Shown here: positions 12,541 through 20,116 of the stretch, piece by piece
How the letters are laid out: each line of letters starts with the position of its first letter
How positions within the stretch are numbered: position 1 is the stretch's first letter
Origin: Paracoccus yibinensis
GTDB lineage: Bacteria > Pseudomonadota > Alphaproteobacteria > Rhodobacterales > Rhodobacteraceae
Reading direction: 5' to 3'
Length of the DNA stretch: 64,000 nt
NCBI RefSeq assembly: GCF_030846195.1
Contig: NZ_JAVCWH010000007.1
Span: 62,001-126,000, forward strand
Program-made: the position numbers and the translations under genes
The notes under the pieces: model-generated
What the model was told of the DNA's origin: nothing
The model's database searches: none
Seen by the model: the letters and a program-made list of their open reading frames with translations, nothing else

Positions 12541-13482
12541 ATGCAACTGACCGGCATCCACCACCTGACCGCGATCACGGCGGACGCGGCAGGCAACAAC
12601 CGCTTCTATACCGACACCCTGGGTCTGCGCCGGGTGAAGAAGACCGTGAACCAGGACGACACCTCGGCCTATCACCTGTTCTTCGCCGATGGCGCGGGCA
12701 CGCCGGGCACGGACATCACCTTCTTCGACTGGCCCGCCCCGCGCGAACGGCGCGGGACCCATTCGATCAGCCGCACCGGGCTGCGGGTGGCCGAAGACAG
12801 CCTGGACTGGTGGGCCACGCGCCTGTCGGATCTGGGCGTCACGACCGGCAAGCTCACCATGCTGGACGGCCGTGCCAGCCTGGATGTCGAGGATCCCGAA
12901 GGCCAGCGGCTGCGCCTTGTGGCCGCCCCCGACCCGGCGGGCCAGCCCTGGGACCAAAGCCCCGTCCCGGCCCCGCACCAGATCCAGGGCTTGGGGCCGA
13001 TCACCATATCCGTCCCCAACCTGGCCCCGACCCAGGCGGTGCTGACGCAGGTGATGAACATGACCCTTGTGCGCGACTATCCCAGCCCCGACGGTCAGGG
13101 ACAGGTCCATGTGTTCCAGATGGGCGATGGCGGGGCGGCCGCCGAACTGCATGTCGCGGTCCAGCCCGGCCTGCCCACGGCCCAGCAGGGCGCGGGCGGC
13201 GTCCACCATGTCGCCTTCCGGGTTCCCGACACCGCGGCGCTGACCGGATGGGCCGACCGCGTCCGGGGCTTCCGCGTCCCCAATTCAGGCGAGGTCGAGC
13301 GGTATTACTTCCGCTCGCTTTACTTCCGCGAACCGGGCGGAAACCTGTTCGAGCTGGCGACCGACGGCCCCGGCTTCGACGTGGACGAACCGCGCGAGAC
13401 GATGGGCCAGGGCCTGTCCCTGCCGCCCTTCCTGGAAGGCAGGCGCGCCGCCATCGAGGCCGGGCTGAAGCCGCTGGACTGA
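12541..13482 (+). CDS. Ring-cleaving dioxygenase, VOC superfamily (MhqO/MhqA type)
   Basis: This 313-residue protein has two tandem VOC (glyoxalase/extradiol dioxygenase) modules, about 1-145 and 150-300. Family members are Fe(II) enzymes linked to hydroquinone and catechol detoxification, as in the Bacillus MhqR regulon. Likely metal ligands are His in [10 protein letters not shown], His in [12 protein letters not shown] and Glu in [12 protein letters not shown]. The ribosome binding site is CAGGGA upstream of the ATG. It is the first gene of an operon with an FMN reductase (21-bp gap) and a CatE-like dioxygenase, divergent from the LysR gene. The exact substrate cannot be read from sequence. 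Confidence 0.85.
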   Translation: MQLTGIHHLTAITADAAGNNRFYTDTLGLRRVKKTVNQDDTSAYHLFFADGAGTPGTDITFFDWPAPRERRGTHSISRTGLRVAEDSLDWWATRLSDLGVTTGKLTMLDGRASLDVEDPEGQRLRLVAAPDPAGQPWDQSPVPAPHQIQGLGPITISVPNLAPTQAVLTQVMNMTLVRDYPSPDGQGQVHVFQMGDGGAAAELHVAVQPGLPTAQQGAGGVHHVAFRVPDTAALTGWADRVRGFRVPNSGEVERYYFRSLYFREPGGNLFELATDGPGFDVDEPRETMGQGLSLPPFLEGRRAAIEAGLKPLD

Positions 13483-13503
13483 CCGCAGGAAAGGACAACC
13501 AAC

Positions 13504-14064
13504 ATGACCACCATCCTTGGCCTGTCGGGCAGCCTGCGCCGCGCCTCGCTGAACAGCGGATTGCTGCGGGCGGCCCGCGACGCGGCGCCCCAGGGCACGC
13601 GGATCGTGATCGGCGACATCTCGGGCGTGCCGCTGTATGATGGCGACGACGAGGCCGCGAACGGCACGCCCCCTGCCGTCGCCGCGCTGAACCGTCAGCT
13701 TGCACAGGCCGACGGGCTGCTGCTGGTGACGCCGGAATACAACAACGGCATTCCCGGCGTCTTCAAGAACGTCATCGACTGGATGTCGCGCGGCGACGGG
13801 CTGGCGCTGTTTGCGGGCAAGCCGGTCGCGGTGATGGGCGCATCGCCCGGCGGCTTCGGCACCACGCAGGCGCAGACGCATTGGTGGCCGGTGCTGCGGA
13901 CGCTGAAGACCCGGCCCTGGTGGGACGGGCGGCTGATGGTGTCGCGCGCGGGCGGGCTGTTCGACGCAGACGGCAACTTGACCGACGACAAGACCCGCCA
14001 GCAGCTTGCCGATTTCATCGCGGGCTTCGTGGCCAGCCTGACGGCGGAAAGGACCGCATCATGA
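13504..14064 (+). CDS. NAD(P)H-dependent FMN reductase / quinone reductase
   Basis: This 186-residue flavodoxin-like protein reduces FMN, quinones or azo compounds with NADPH. It shows the FMN-phosphate loop GLSGSLRRASLNSGLL and the hallmark PEYNNGIPGVFKNVIDW. The ribosome binding site is AGGAAAGGA. Being between two VOC dioxygenases, it probably performs two-electron quinone reduction ahead of ring cleavage; this is inference from gene order. Its TGA overlaps the next start as ATGA, so translation is coupled. Confidence 0.9.
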   Translation: MTTILGLSGSLRRASLNSGLLRAARDAAPQGTRIVIGDISGVPLYDGDDEAANGTPPAVAALNRQLAQADGLLLVTPEYNNGIPGVFKNVIDWMSRGDGLALFAGKPVAVMGASPGGFGTTQAQTHWWPVLRTLKTRPWWDGRLMVSRAGGLFDADGNLTDDKTRQQLADFIAGFVASLTAERTAS

Positions 14065-14819
14065 CCCCTGCCATCGACCATGTCGCGCTGACGGTGCGCG
14101 ACCTGCCTGCCATGACGGCATTCTATCGAGACACACTTGGCTTGGCCGAACTGGGCGGCGACGGCGAAACCGCGCGGCTTGGCGCCGGGGACCGCACCCT
14201 GCTGGAACTGCGCCGCGACGGCGCCGCGCGCCCACGCGACCCGCGCCAGGCGGGGCTGTTCCACACCGCCTTCCTGCTGCCCGACCGCCGCGCGCTTGCC
14301 CGGTGGCTGCGCCATGCCGCGGACAGCGGCATCCGCCTGACCGGCGCCAGCGACCATGGCGTCAGCGAAGCGATCTATCTGGACGACCCCGAAGGCAACG
14401 GCATCGAGATCTATCGCGACCGGCCGGAAGCGGACTGGACCCGCGACGGCGACCGGATCGAGATGTTCACCCGCCGCCTGGACCTGGACGGCCTGCTGGC
14501 GGCTGCCGATGCCCCCTGGAAGGGCGCGCCTGACGGAAGCACCGTCGGCCATGTCCATCTGCAGGTCGGCGATCTGGACAGGGCGGATGATTACTTCGCG
14601 GTCGACTTGGGCCTGACCCGGACCTTCGACGCGCAGGGCGGCGCATGGTATGGCTGGAACGGCTATCACCACCACCTTGCCGGAAATACCTGGAACAGCC
14701 ATGGGGCGGGGCCGCGTGACGCAGGGATGACGGGCTTGGCCGAGGTCGTCATCGGGGATCCCCAACGCGCGGGGCAGGCGGTTGCGGACCCTTGGGGGAC
14801 TCCGTTCCGCTTCGTGTGA
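14061..14819 (+). CDS. VOC-family dioxygenase (CatE/MhqE-like)
   Basis: This protein has 252 residues from an ATG overlapping the FMN-reductase stop; the open frame upstream of that ATG lies inside the reductase gene. It has two VOC modules: residues 1-115 (AIDHVALTVRDLPAMTAFYRDTLGL) and 155-250 (GHVHLQVGDLDRADDYF). Candidate metal ligands include His in GLFHTAFLLP, Glu in GNGIEIY and His in GHVHLQV. Members are annotated as catechol-2,3-dioxygenases. It completes the three-gene LysR-linked operon. Natural substrates remain untested even for well-studied relatives. Confidence 0.85.
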   Translation: MTPAIDHVALTVRDLPAMTAFYRDTLGLAELGGDGETARLGAGDRTLLELRRDGAARPRDPRQAGLFHTAFLLPDRRALARWLRHAADSGIRLTGASDHGVSEAIYLDDPEGNGIEIYRDRPEADWTRDGDRIEMFTRRLDLDGLLAAADAPWKGAPDGSTVGHVHLQVGDLDRADDYFAVDLGLTRTFDAQGGAWYGWNGYHHHLAGNTWNSHGAGPRDAGMTGLAEVVIGDPQRAGQAVADPWGTPFRFV

Positions 14820-14828
14820 AGCTGCATC

Positions 14829-14853
14829 GGTGCTTGCAAGCACGCACCCTACG
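14829..14853. repeat. Dispersed repeat B, copy 1
   Basis: A 25-bp element starting GGTGCTTGCAAGCACGCACC contains the perfect palindrome GTGCTTGCAAGCAC. It matches each arm of the larger element at 23769-23828 with few differences. It sits between the convergent ends of the CatE-like gene and the acetyltransferase gene, where a bidirectional terminator would be useful. Confidence 0.6.
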
Positions 14854-14866
14854 CCTTCGCGCATCC

Positions 14867-15184
14867 CTACGGGCGTTCCTCCGGCGCGGTGGCGAAGACG
14901 TCGGCCCATTCCGGGTTCTTCGCCAAACGATCCGCGACATAGGAACACAGCGGCACGATGCGGAAACCCTGCCTGCGCGCATCCGCCACCATGGCATCCA
15001 CCAGGGCCGCCGCCGCGCCGGTGCCGCGCAGCGCCTCGGGCGCGCCGGTATGGTCGGCGCTGACCTGGCCCTTGCCGCGCCGGGTGAAGGTCAGTTCAGC
15101 CTCGGCGTCGATGCCCGCGATCCGGGCGACATAGCGGCCGTGGCGCGCATCGGTATCCTCGCGGGTGATGGTCAGGTCAGGCAT
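14867..15184 (-). CDS. Small GNAT-family N-acetyltransferase (YjdJ/COG2388 type)
   Basis: This single-domain 105-residue GNAT protein is of the short COG2388 kind. It has the beta strand AEAELTFTRRGKG, the segment DHTGAPEALRGTGAAAALVD that aligns with the acetyl-CoA-binding loop, and FRIVPLCSYVADRLAKNPEW, which is highly characteristic of the group. The acceptor substrate is unknown for the family. The ATG at 15184 overlaps the end of the upstream dioxygenase-hydrolase gene by 8 bp, so the two are co-transcribed and may be translationally coupled. Confidence 0.85.
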   Translation of the reverse strand: MPDLTITREDTDARHGRYVARIAGIDAEAELTFTRRGKGQVSADHTGAPEALRGTGAAAALVDAMVADARRQGFRIVPLCSYVADRLAKNPEWADVFATAPEERP

Positions 15185-16700
15185 CGGTTTCCCCTTTCAT
15201 CCAGTCCGTCGCGGCTGCCAGGTCGTCGGCCACGACATCATGGCCCGCCTGCACGACGCGCGCGTCCAGCGTCGCGCCCCGCGCCGCCAGCCAGTCGTTC
15301 AGGCGCGGCGCATGGACGCCATAAGGATCGCGCGCCCCGGTCAGGGTCAGCACGGACAGGCCGGTCAGATCCACCTGGGGCAGGTCGTCAAGCACGGCCA
15401 TCGGGCGCATCAGGATCGCCCGGCGGATCAGGCCGGGATGCAGGCCCATCACCGCGCCTGCGAAATTTGCGCCGTTGCTGTATCCCATCACCGTGATCCG
15501 GGCCGGATCCAGGCCGTAAGCCGCCAGGGCGCCGGTCCAGAAGGCCGCGAAAGCCTCGGCCTCGGCGCGGATGTCGTCCTGGTCGAAGCTGGTCATCGCG
15601 GTGCGGCGGAAATACCGCGCCACCCCTTCCTCGGTCGAACGGCCGCGCACGCCCAGCAGCGTGGCATGGGGCGCGATCCGGTGGGCCAGCGGCATCAGGT
15701 CGGCTTCGGATCCGCCGGTGCCGTGCAGCAGCAGCATGGCCGATCCGTCCGGCTGGTCGGGCTGGCGCAGGCGGTGGACAAAGGGAAGCTCTCTCATCAC
15801 GGTCCTTTCCTCGCCCGGACGGGCGAATTGCGGCAGGCGCAGGCGCAAGTCGCCAGTGTTTCCGGCATGGGGCGGAAACATCAAGGTGCGGCCCAGGTCA
15901 TCGGCGGCTTCGTCCACCGCCATGCCCGGCCCGTCGGTTGCCAGTTCGACCAGCGTATCGCCCGGCTCGCGGACGTAAAGCGAGGTGAAATACGTGCGGT
16001 CGTGAACCGTCACCTCGCTGGCATTGCGCGCCCGCAAGGTGTCGTGATGGGTCTGCAATGCCGCAAGATCGGGCACCCGCAGCGCCACATGATCGATGAC
16101 GCCGGTTCCCGGAATGCCCGGCACGAAACCCGATGCGTCGCGGATGTCGATGGCATCGCTGTCGGACACCAGCCGCGTCAGCCCGCCCTCGGCCCCGCCC
16201 TCGCGATAGCCGAAGGGGCGCAGGAAGGCAGCGGTCCGTTCGGGCAGGGCCGACCAGATCGTCACCGCCCGGAGCCGGCCGGGGGCGGCGGGCCAGCCCC
16301 GGTCGGGCATGTCCGTGCCCACCAGCTTGACGATGATGCCGTCGGGATCCCTCAGCCGCAGCAGGGGTTCGCCCCATTCGCGGGTCGGGCCCTCGATGCG
16401 CAATCCGCGCTGCATGGCACGGGTCAGCCAGTCGCCGATCCGCGCGCGCGGAATGGCCAGGGCGATTTCCGCCACGCGGCCATGGCCCACCCGTCCCGGC
16501 GCGCCATCCTGCCAGACCAGGAAGCTGACCAGGCTGCCGGGGCTGCCGGCGGGATCGCCATAGAACAGGTGCAACTGCTCGGCATCCTCGAACCCCGCTG
16601 TCTGCTTGACCAGGGACAGACCCAGAAAGCCCATCCAGAAATCGACATTCGCCTGAACGTCGCGGGTGATCGCCGTCACATGATGGATACCGCTGGTCAT
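15177..16700 (-). CDS. Fused VOC dioxygenase and alpha/beta-hydrolase (MhqO-MhqD-like)
   Basis: This 507-residue protein starts at MTSGIHHVTAITRD. Residues 1-300 are a two-module VOC dioxygenase paralogous to the gene at 12541, with GVIDHVALRVPD and [11 protein letters not shown] carrying metal ligands. Residues 305-507 are a phospholipase/carboxylesterase-type alpha/beta hydrolase with LLLHGTGGSE (oxyanion loop), VMGYSNGANFA (nucleophile Ser408), GARDPYG (Asp) and QAGHDV (His). No stop or start separates the halves. In Bacillus the equivalent mhqO and mhqD are adjacent separate genes. The open frame continues upstream of 16700, antisense to pirin and DUF924, and that part is not coding. It diverges from pirin with a shared promoter. 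Confidence 0.85.
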   Translation of the reverse strand: MTSGIHHVTAITRDVQANVDFWMGFLGLSLVKQTAGFEDAEQLHLFYGDPAGSPGSLVSFLVWQDGAPGRVGHGRVAEIALAIPRARIGDWLTRAMQRGLRIEGPTREWGEPLLRLRDPDGIIVKLVGTDMPDRGWPAAPGRLRAVTIWSALPERTAAFLRPFGYREGGAEGGLTRLVSDSDAIDIRDASGFVPGIPGTGVIDHVALRVPDLAALQTHHDTLRARNASEVTVHDRTYFTSLYVREPGDTLVELATDGPGMAVDEAADDLGRTLMFPPHAGNTGDLRLRLPQFARPGEERTVMRELPFVHRLRQPDQPDGSAMLLLHGTGGSEADLMPLAHRIAPHATLLGVRGRSTEEGVARYFRRTAMTSFDQDDIRAEAEAFAAFWTGALAAYGLDPARITVMGYSNGANFAGAVMGLHPGLIRRAILMRPMAVLDDLPQVDLTGLSVLTLTGARDPYGVHAPRLNDWLAARGATLDARVVQAGHDVVADDLAAATDWMKGETDA

Positions 16701-16784
16701 CGCGCACCTTTGCCGCAAGAAACATTCGCGCCGAAGATGCGGTTCCGGCACGGCCGGCGCCAGTCGGGACCGGACCAATCCGGC

Positions 16785-16801
16785 GTTCGCGTCCGGCGAA
16801 C
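16785..16801. promoter_or_regulatory. Second candidate LysR operator (GTTCG-N7-CGAAC)
   Basis: GTTCG CGTCCGG CGAAC has the same arms and spacing as 12444-12460 but a different spacer, so conservation is confined to the half-sites as expected for a binding site. It lies in the 165-bp region between the divergent fusion gene and pirin, 84 bp upstream of the fusion start and 64 bp upstream of the pirin start. Confidence 0.6.
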
Positions 16802-16865
16802 GGCTTTGTCCTTCCCGTTCTGCCGCAGCGGACCTATCCTGATGGGCGACACAGGAGGAACCGTC

Positions 16866-17807
16866 ATGAGCTGGAACCCCGCCCTGACCCCCGGCTGCCC
16901 CGACGAAATCGGCCCGGACGCCATCGAGACCCTGATCATCCCCCGCGCCCGCGACCTTGGCGGCTTCGAGGTGCGCCGCGCCCTGCCCGCGCCCAAGCGC
17001 CAGATGGTCGGCCCCTTCATCTTCTTCGACCAGATGGGTCCGGCCGAGTTCCTGACGAACCAGGGCATCGACGTGCGACCTCATCCCCATATCGGTCTGG
17101 GCACCGTCACCTACCTGTATCGCGGCAGCTTCCAGCATCGCGACAGCACCGGCGCCGACCAGATCATCACGCCCGGCGCGCTGAACTGGATGGTCGCCGG
17201 GCGCGGCGTCACCCATTCCGAGCGCAGCCCCGAGGCCGCGCGCCAGGGGCCCAGCAGTCTTCTGGGCATCCAGACCTGGATCGCCCTGCCCGACAGCCAC
17301 GAGGACATGGCACCCGCTTTCGAACACCACGGCCAGGACGCGCTGCCGGTGATCCGCGACGCGGGCGTCGAGGCGCGGCTGATCCTGGGGCGCGCCTATG
17401 GCAAGACCGCACCCGCGACGATGTATTCCGACACCTTCTATCTGGATGTGACGCTGGACCCCCGCGCCCGCTTTCCCATGCCCGTCGATCACGAAGACCG
17501 CGGCCTTTACGTCACCGAAGGGAGCATCAGCGTCGCAGGCCAGGACTTCGAGGCCGGGCAGATGATGGTCTTCCGCCCCGGCGACGCGATCACCGTGCAG
17601 GCGGGCGAGCGGGGCGCGCGGCTGATGGCCCTGGGGGGCGAGACGCTGAACGGGCCGCGCCATATCTGGTGGAACTTCGTGGCCTCCTCGCGCGAGCGCA
17701 TCGAGGAAGCGAAACGCCAATGGCAGGCGGAACGTTGGGGCCAGGGATTGTTCGACCTGCCGCCCACCGACCGGGCCGAGCACATCCCCCTGCCGGAAAG
17801 GAACTGA
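16866..17807 (+). CDS. Pirin-family protein
   Basis: This bicupin protein has 313 residues starting MSWNPALTPGCPDE, with a strong AGGAGGA ribosome binding site. The frame is open much farther upstream only because of GC-rich antisense sequence. Pirin signatures are FIFFDQMGPAEF, RPHPHIGLGTVTYLYRG and MVAGRGVTHSERSPE. The HPH, His and Glu residues form the usual metal site. Some pirins are quercetin 2,3-dioxygenases and others are redox sensors. Placement in the dioxygenase island with a shared LysR-type palindrome supports a role with phenolic or quinone stress; this is inferred. Confidence 0.92.
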   Translation: MSWNPALTPGCPDEIGPDAIETLIIPRARDLGGFEVRRALPAPKRQMVGPFIFFDQMGPAEFLTNQGIDVRPHPHIGLGTVTYLYRGSFQHRDSTGADQIITPGALNWMVAGRGVTHSERSPEAARQGPSSLLGIQTWIALPDSHEDMAPAFEHHGQDALPVIRDAGVEARLILGRAYGKTAPATMYSDTFYLDVTLDPRARFPMPVDHEDRGLYVTEGSISVAGQDFEAGQMMVFRPGDAITVQAGERGARLMALGGETLNGPRHIWWNFVASSRERIEEAKRQWQAERWGQGLFDLPPTDRAEHIPLPERN

Positions 17808-17810
17808 CCC

Positions 17811-18356
17811 ATGACGATCAAGACCGCCCAGGACGTGCTGGACTTCTGGTTTTCCGAGGACATGGAGCCGTATTGGTTCGCCAAGTCGGACGAGATCGAC
17901 GACCGCATCCGCGACGGCTTCGCCGACACTTATCGCGCGGCGCATCACCGGGACCTGGACCCTTGGGCCGCGACGCCCGACGGCGCCCTGGCGCTGGTGA
18001 TCCTTCTGGACCAGTTTCCGCGCAACATGTTCCGGGGCACCGGGCGCGCCTTCGAATCCGATGACATCGCGCTGGAACACGCCCGCGCCGCCGTGGAGGC
18101 GGGTTTTGACCAGCAGGTCGATGCGCGGCGGCGGATGTTTCTTTACCTGCCCTTCGAACACAGCGAGGATCTGCCCGACCAGACCCGATCGGTCGAACTG
18201 TTCGAGGCCCTGGGCGATCCTGGCTATCTGGACTATGCCATCCAGCACCGCGACATCATCGAACGCTTCGGCCGCTTTCCGCATCGCAACGCCCTGCTGG
18301 ACCGACGCAATACCCCCGCCGAGGACGATTTCCTGAAAGACCACAAGGGTTTCTGA
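17811..18356 (+). CDS. DUF924-family protein
   Basis: This 181-residue helical, TPR-like protein of the DUF924 family has no known reaction. The hallmarks are VLDFWFSEDMEPYWFAKSDE, ALVILLDQFPRNMFRGT and FLYLPFEHSEDLPDQ. It begins 3 bp after the pirin stop and is clearly in the same operon. A convincing role has not been assigned to the family. Co-expression with pirin would make it part of the same stress response. Confidence 0.88.
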   Translation: MTIKTAQDVLDFWFSEDMEPYWFAKSDEIDDRIRDGFADTYRAAHHRDLDPWAATPDGALALVILLDQFPRNMFRGTGRAFESDDIALEHARAAVEAGFDQQVDARRRMFLYLPFEHSEDLPDQTRSVELFEALGDPGYLDYAIQHRDIIERFGRFPHRNALLDRRNTPAEDDFLKDHKGF

Positions 18357-18383
18357 CCGGCTGGACTGCGGCAAGGGGCCAGA

Positions 18384-18394
18384 TTATCTATAAT
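18384..18394 (+). promoter_or_regulatory. BioR box overlapping the -10 of bioR
   Basis: TTATCTATAA at 18384-18393 matches the known alphaproteobacterial BioR operator exactly. It overlaps a perfect -10 hexamer TATAAT (18389-18394). It ends 3 bp before the bioR start codon. This implies negative autoregulation. No good Shine-Dalgarno sequence lies between the box and the ATG. Confidence 0.85.
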
Positions 18395-18396
18395 CC

Positions 18397-19020
18397 ATGA
18401 CACAGGAACCCCTTGCCCACCGCATCAGCCGCGAACTGACCGCGCGCATCGTTTCCGGCCAGATCGCGCCCGGCGAACGGCTGCGGCAGGATCACGTCGC
18501 CGCCGAATTCGGCGCAAGCCATGTCCCCGTGCGGGAAGCCTTCCGCCACCTGGAAAGCCGCGGCCTTGCTGTCAGCGAACCCCGGCGAGGCTTTCGCGTG
18601 GCGGGCTTTTCCCTGGCCGAGGTGCGCGAGGTGGCCGAGATGCGCGCCGCGCTCGAGGTGCTGGCCCTGCGTCACGCCGCGCCGCACCTGACGCCCGCCA
18701 TCCTGGACCGGGCCGAGGAGGCGACGCGGGCAGGCGATCACGCGAGCGATGTCGAAACCTGGGAAGAGGCCAACCGCCAGTTCCACCGTCTGATTCTGGA
18801 CCCCTGCGGGATGCCCCGCCTGCTGAAGTCCATCGCGGATCTGCACACCGCAAGCGCTCGCTTCCTGTTTTCCGGCTGGCGCGCGGAATGGGAGGCGCCG
18901 ACGGATCGTGACCATCGTGCCATCCTGCACGCGCTGCGGTCGGGCGATCTGGACCGCGCCTGCGCCGTGCTGGCGCGGCATGTCCAGTTCAGCGGCCAGC
19001 GGCCCCGAACGCGGCGCTGA
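18397..19020 (+). CDS. bioR: BioR, GntR-family biotin regulator
   Basis: This 207-residue GntR/FadR-subfamily regulator has a winged HTH (LAHRISRELTARIVSGQIAP, then GERLRQDHVAAEFGASHVPVREAF) and a helical FCD domain. BioR represses biotin synthesis and transport genes in alphaproteobacteria through TTATCTATAA. Boxes of exactly that sequence lie in front of this gene and of bioY, which makes the assignment strong. The ATG at 18397 is the only reasonable start, yet it lacks a clear ribosome binding site and sits 2 bases after the -10 hexamer. Initiation may therefore be leaderless or use an upstream transcript from the DUF924 operon. Confidence 0.9.
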   Translation: MTQEPLAHRISRELTARIVSGQIAPGERLRQDHVAAEFGASHVPVREAFRHLESRGLAVSEPRRGFRVAGFSLAEVREVAEMRAALEVLALRHAAPHLTPAILDRAEEATRAGDHASDVETWEEANRQFHRLILDPCGMPRLLKSIADLHTASARFLFSGWRAEWEAPTDRDHRAILHALRSGDLDRACAVLARHVQFSGQRPRTRR

Positions 19021-19037
19021 CCAATCCCCCCTTGATC

Positions 19038-19047
19038 CGATAGATAA
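19038..19047 (-). promoter_or_regulatory. Degenerate second BioR box upstream of bioY
   Basis: Read on the minus strand this is TTATCTATCG, eight of ten bases of the BioR consensus. It lies 43 bp upstream of the perfect box at 19081, so a dimer-dimer or auxiliary operator role is possible. Confidence 0.4.
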
Positions 19048-19080
19048 TCCGTGGACTATCCTGGCACGACGAATCCATAA

Positions 19081-19091
19081 TTATCTATAAT
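19081..19091 (+). promoter_or_regulatory. BioR box overlapping the -10 of bioY
   Basis: TTATCTATAA at 19081-19090 is a perfect BioR box and overlaps TATAAT at 19086-19091, a consensus -10. A weak -35 (TGGCAC, 19062-19067) lies 18 bp upstream. The arrangement predicts repression of bioY by promoter occlusion. The ribosome binding site AGGGA follows at 19099-19103. Confidence 0.88.
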
Positions 19092-19109
19092 TCAGGATAG
19101 GGACGATCA

Positions 19110-19673
19110 ATGACGCCAACTCCAGCCTTCAGCCCCGTGGACCTGCACAGCCGGTCCCTGCCTGTCCGCCTGCTGGCGGTCGCCTTTGGCACGATCCTGC
19201 TGGCCATCTCCTCGCGGATCGAGGTGCCGATGGTGCCGGTCCCGGTCACCATGCAGACCTTTACCGTGGCGATGATCGGCGCGCTTTACGGCTGGCGCCT
19301 GGGGGCGCTGACGGTGCTGGCCTGGCTGGGACAGGCGGCTTTGGGCCTGCCGGTTCTGGCGGGCGGCGCGGGGGGCCTTGCGCATTTCGCGGGACCGACC
19401 GGCGGCTATCTGGTGGCCTTCGCGGTCATGGCCGCGCAGATCGGCTGGCTAGCGGAACGCGGCTGGAACGGCGACCGGGCCGGGCTGGCCTTCCTGTCGA
19501 TGCTGGCGGGCAACCTGATCTGCCTGGCCGTGGGCGCGGCCTGGCTGTCGCGCGGCATCGGCTGGGATGCGGCGATCGTCCACGGCGTCACGCCCTTTCT
19601 GGTCGGCGCGGTGCTGAAATCCGCCGTCGGCGCGCTTGCGCTGCGTCAGTTGGGCCGTCCGCGCCGCGCATGA
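19110..19673 (+). CDS. bioY: Biotin transporter BioY (ECF S component)
   Basis: This 187-residue inner-membrane protein with about six helices is the biotin-binding S component of an energy-coupling-factor transporter. It has VPMVPVPVTMQTFTVAMIGA, the conserved BioY segment, and GLAHFAGPTGGYLVAF. No EcfA or EcfT genes (bioM, bioN) are adjacent, so it either works alone or uses components elsewhere. It is controlled by BioR boxes and overlaps the next gene as ATGA. Confidence 0.95.
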   Translation: MTPTPAFSPVDLHSRSLPVRLLAVAFGTILLAISSRIEVPMVPVPVTMQTFTVAMIGALYGWRLGALTVLAWLGQAALGLPVLAGGAGGLAHFAGPTGGYLVAFAVMAAQIGWLAERGWNGDRAGLAFLSMLAGNLICLAVGAAWLSRGIGWDAAIVHGVTPFLVGAVLKSAVGALALRQLGRPRRA

Positions 19674-20116
19674 CGATCCGCCTGCGCGCGCATCACCTGC
19701 TTTGCCTGCTGACCTGGGCAGGCAAGGGCTACAGCCCCGCCTTCACGGCGGGGTTCACCGCCATCGCGGGCCGCATCGCGGCGGGCGAGGCGGTGATGAT
19801 GGTCAATGGTCCCGACGATATCTGCGCGCCGATGCTGGCCGATCCCGGCTGCCATTGCCGGGGCGGCAGCGTCGCCCGTCGCGACGCGCAGGCCGCGCGC
19901 GACCTGACCGCCCTGCTGGGACGCCCGCTGACGGCCGGGCAGCGGCTGGTGCTGGACCCCGCCACCCTGGCCCGGATGCGCCACGCCTTCGCGGGCGGCG
20001 CGATCCGGGACGCCTGCGCGGGCTGCGAATGGTCCGGCCTGTGCCGCGACATCGCCGATGACGGCTTTGCCGGGACGGTGCTGCCCGCCCCTCAGCCGGA
20101 CAGGCTGCGGGCCTGA
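19670..20116 (+). CDS. DUF1284-family cysteine-rich protein
   Basis: This 148-residue DUF1284 protein begins MTIRLRAHHLLCLLTWAGKGYS, the signature of the family. Cysteines occur in HHLLC, DICAP, CHCRG and, near the C-terminus, ACAGCEWSGLC. This pattern could bind a metal or an iron-sulfur cluster, although that is unproven. It is translationally coupled to bioY and therefore in the BioR regulon, which hints at a link to biotin uptake or use. Its end overlaps the convergent acyl-CoA synthetase by 25 bp. Confidence 0.85.
   Translation: MTIRLRAHHLLCLLTWAGKGYSPAFTAGFTAIAGRIAAGEAVMMVNGPDDICAPMLADPGCHCRGGSVARRDAQAARDLTALLGRPLTAGQRLVLDPATLARMRHAFAGGAIRDACAGCEWSGLCRDIADDGFAGTVLPAPQPDRLRA

Noticed and set aside
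15165..16865. Long plus-strand open frame ahead of pirin
   Set aside because: It is antisense to the dioxygenase-hydrolase fusion, and the true pirin start has a perfect ribosome binding site at 16854-16860.
16701..18374. Upstream 558 codons of the 1065-codon open frame that ends at 15177
   Set aside because: This part is antisense to pirin and DUF924, which have strong motifs, and has no domain features. Only the part from 16700 leftwards is coding.
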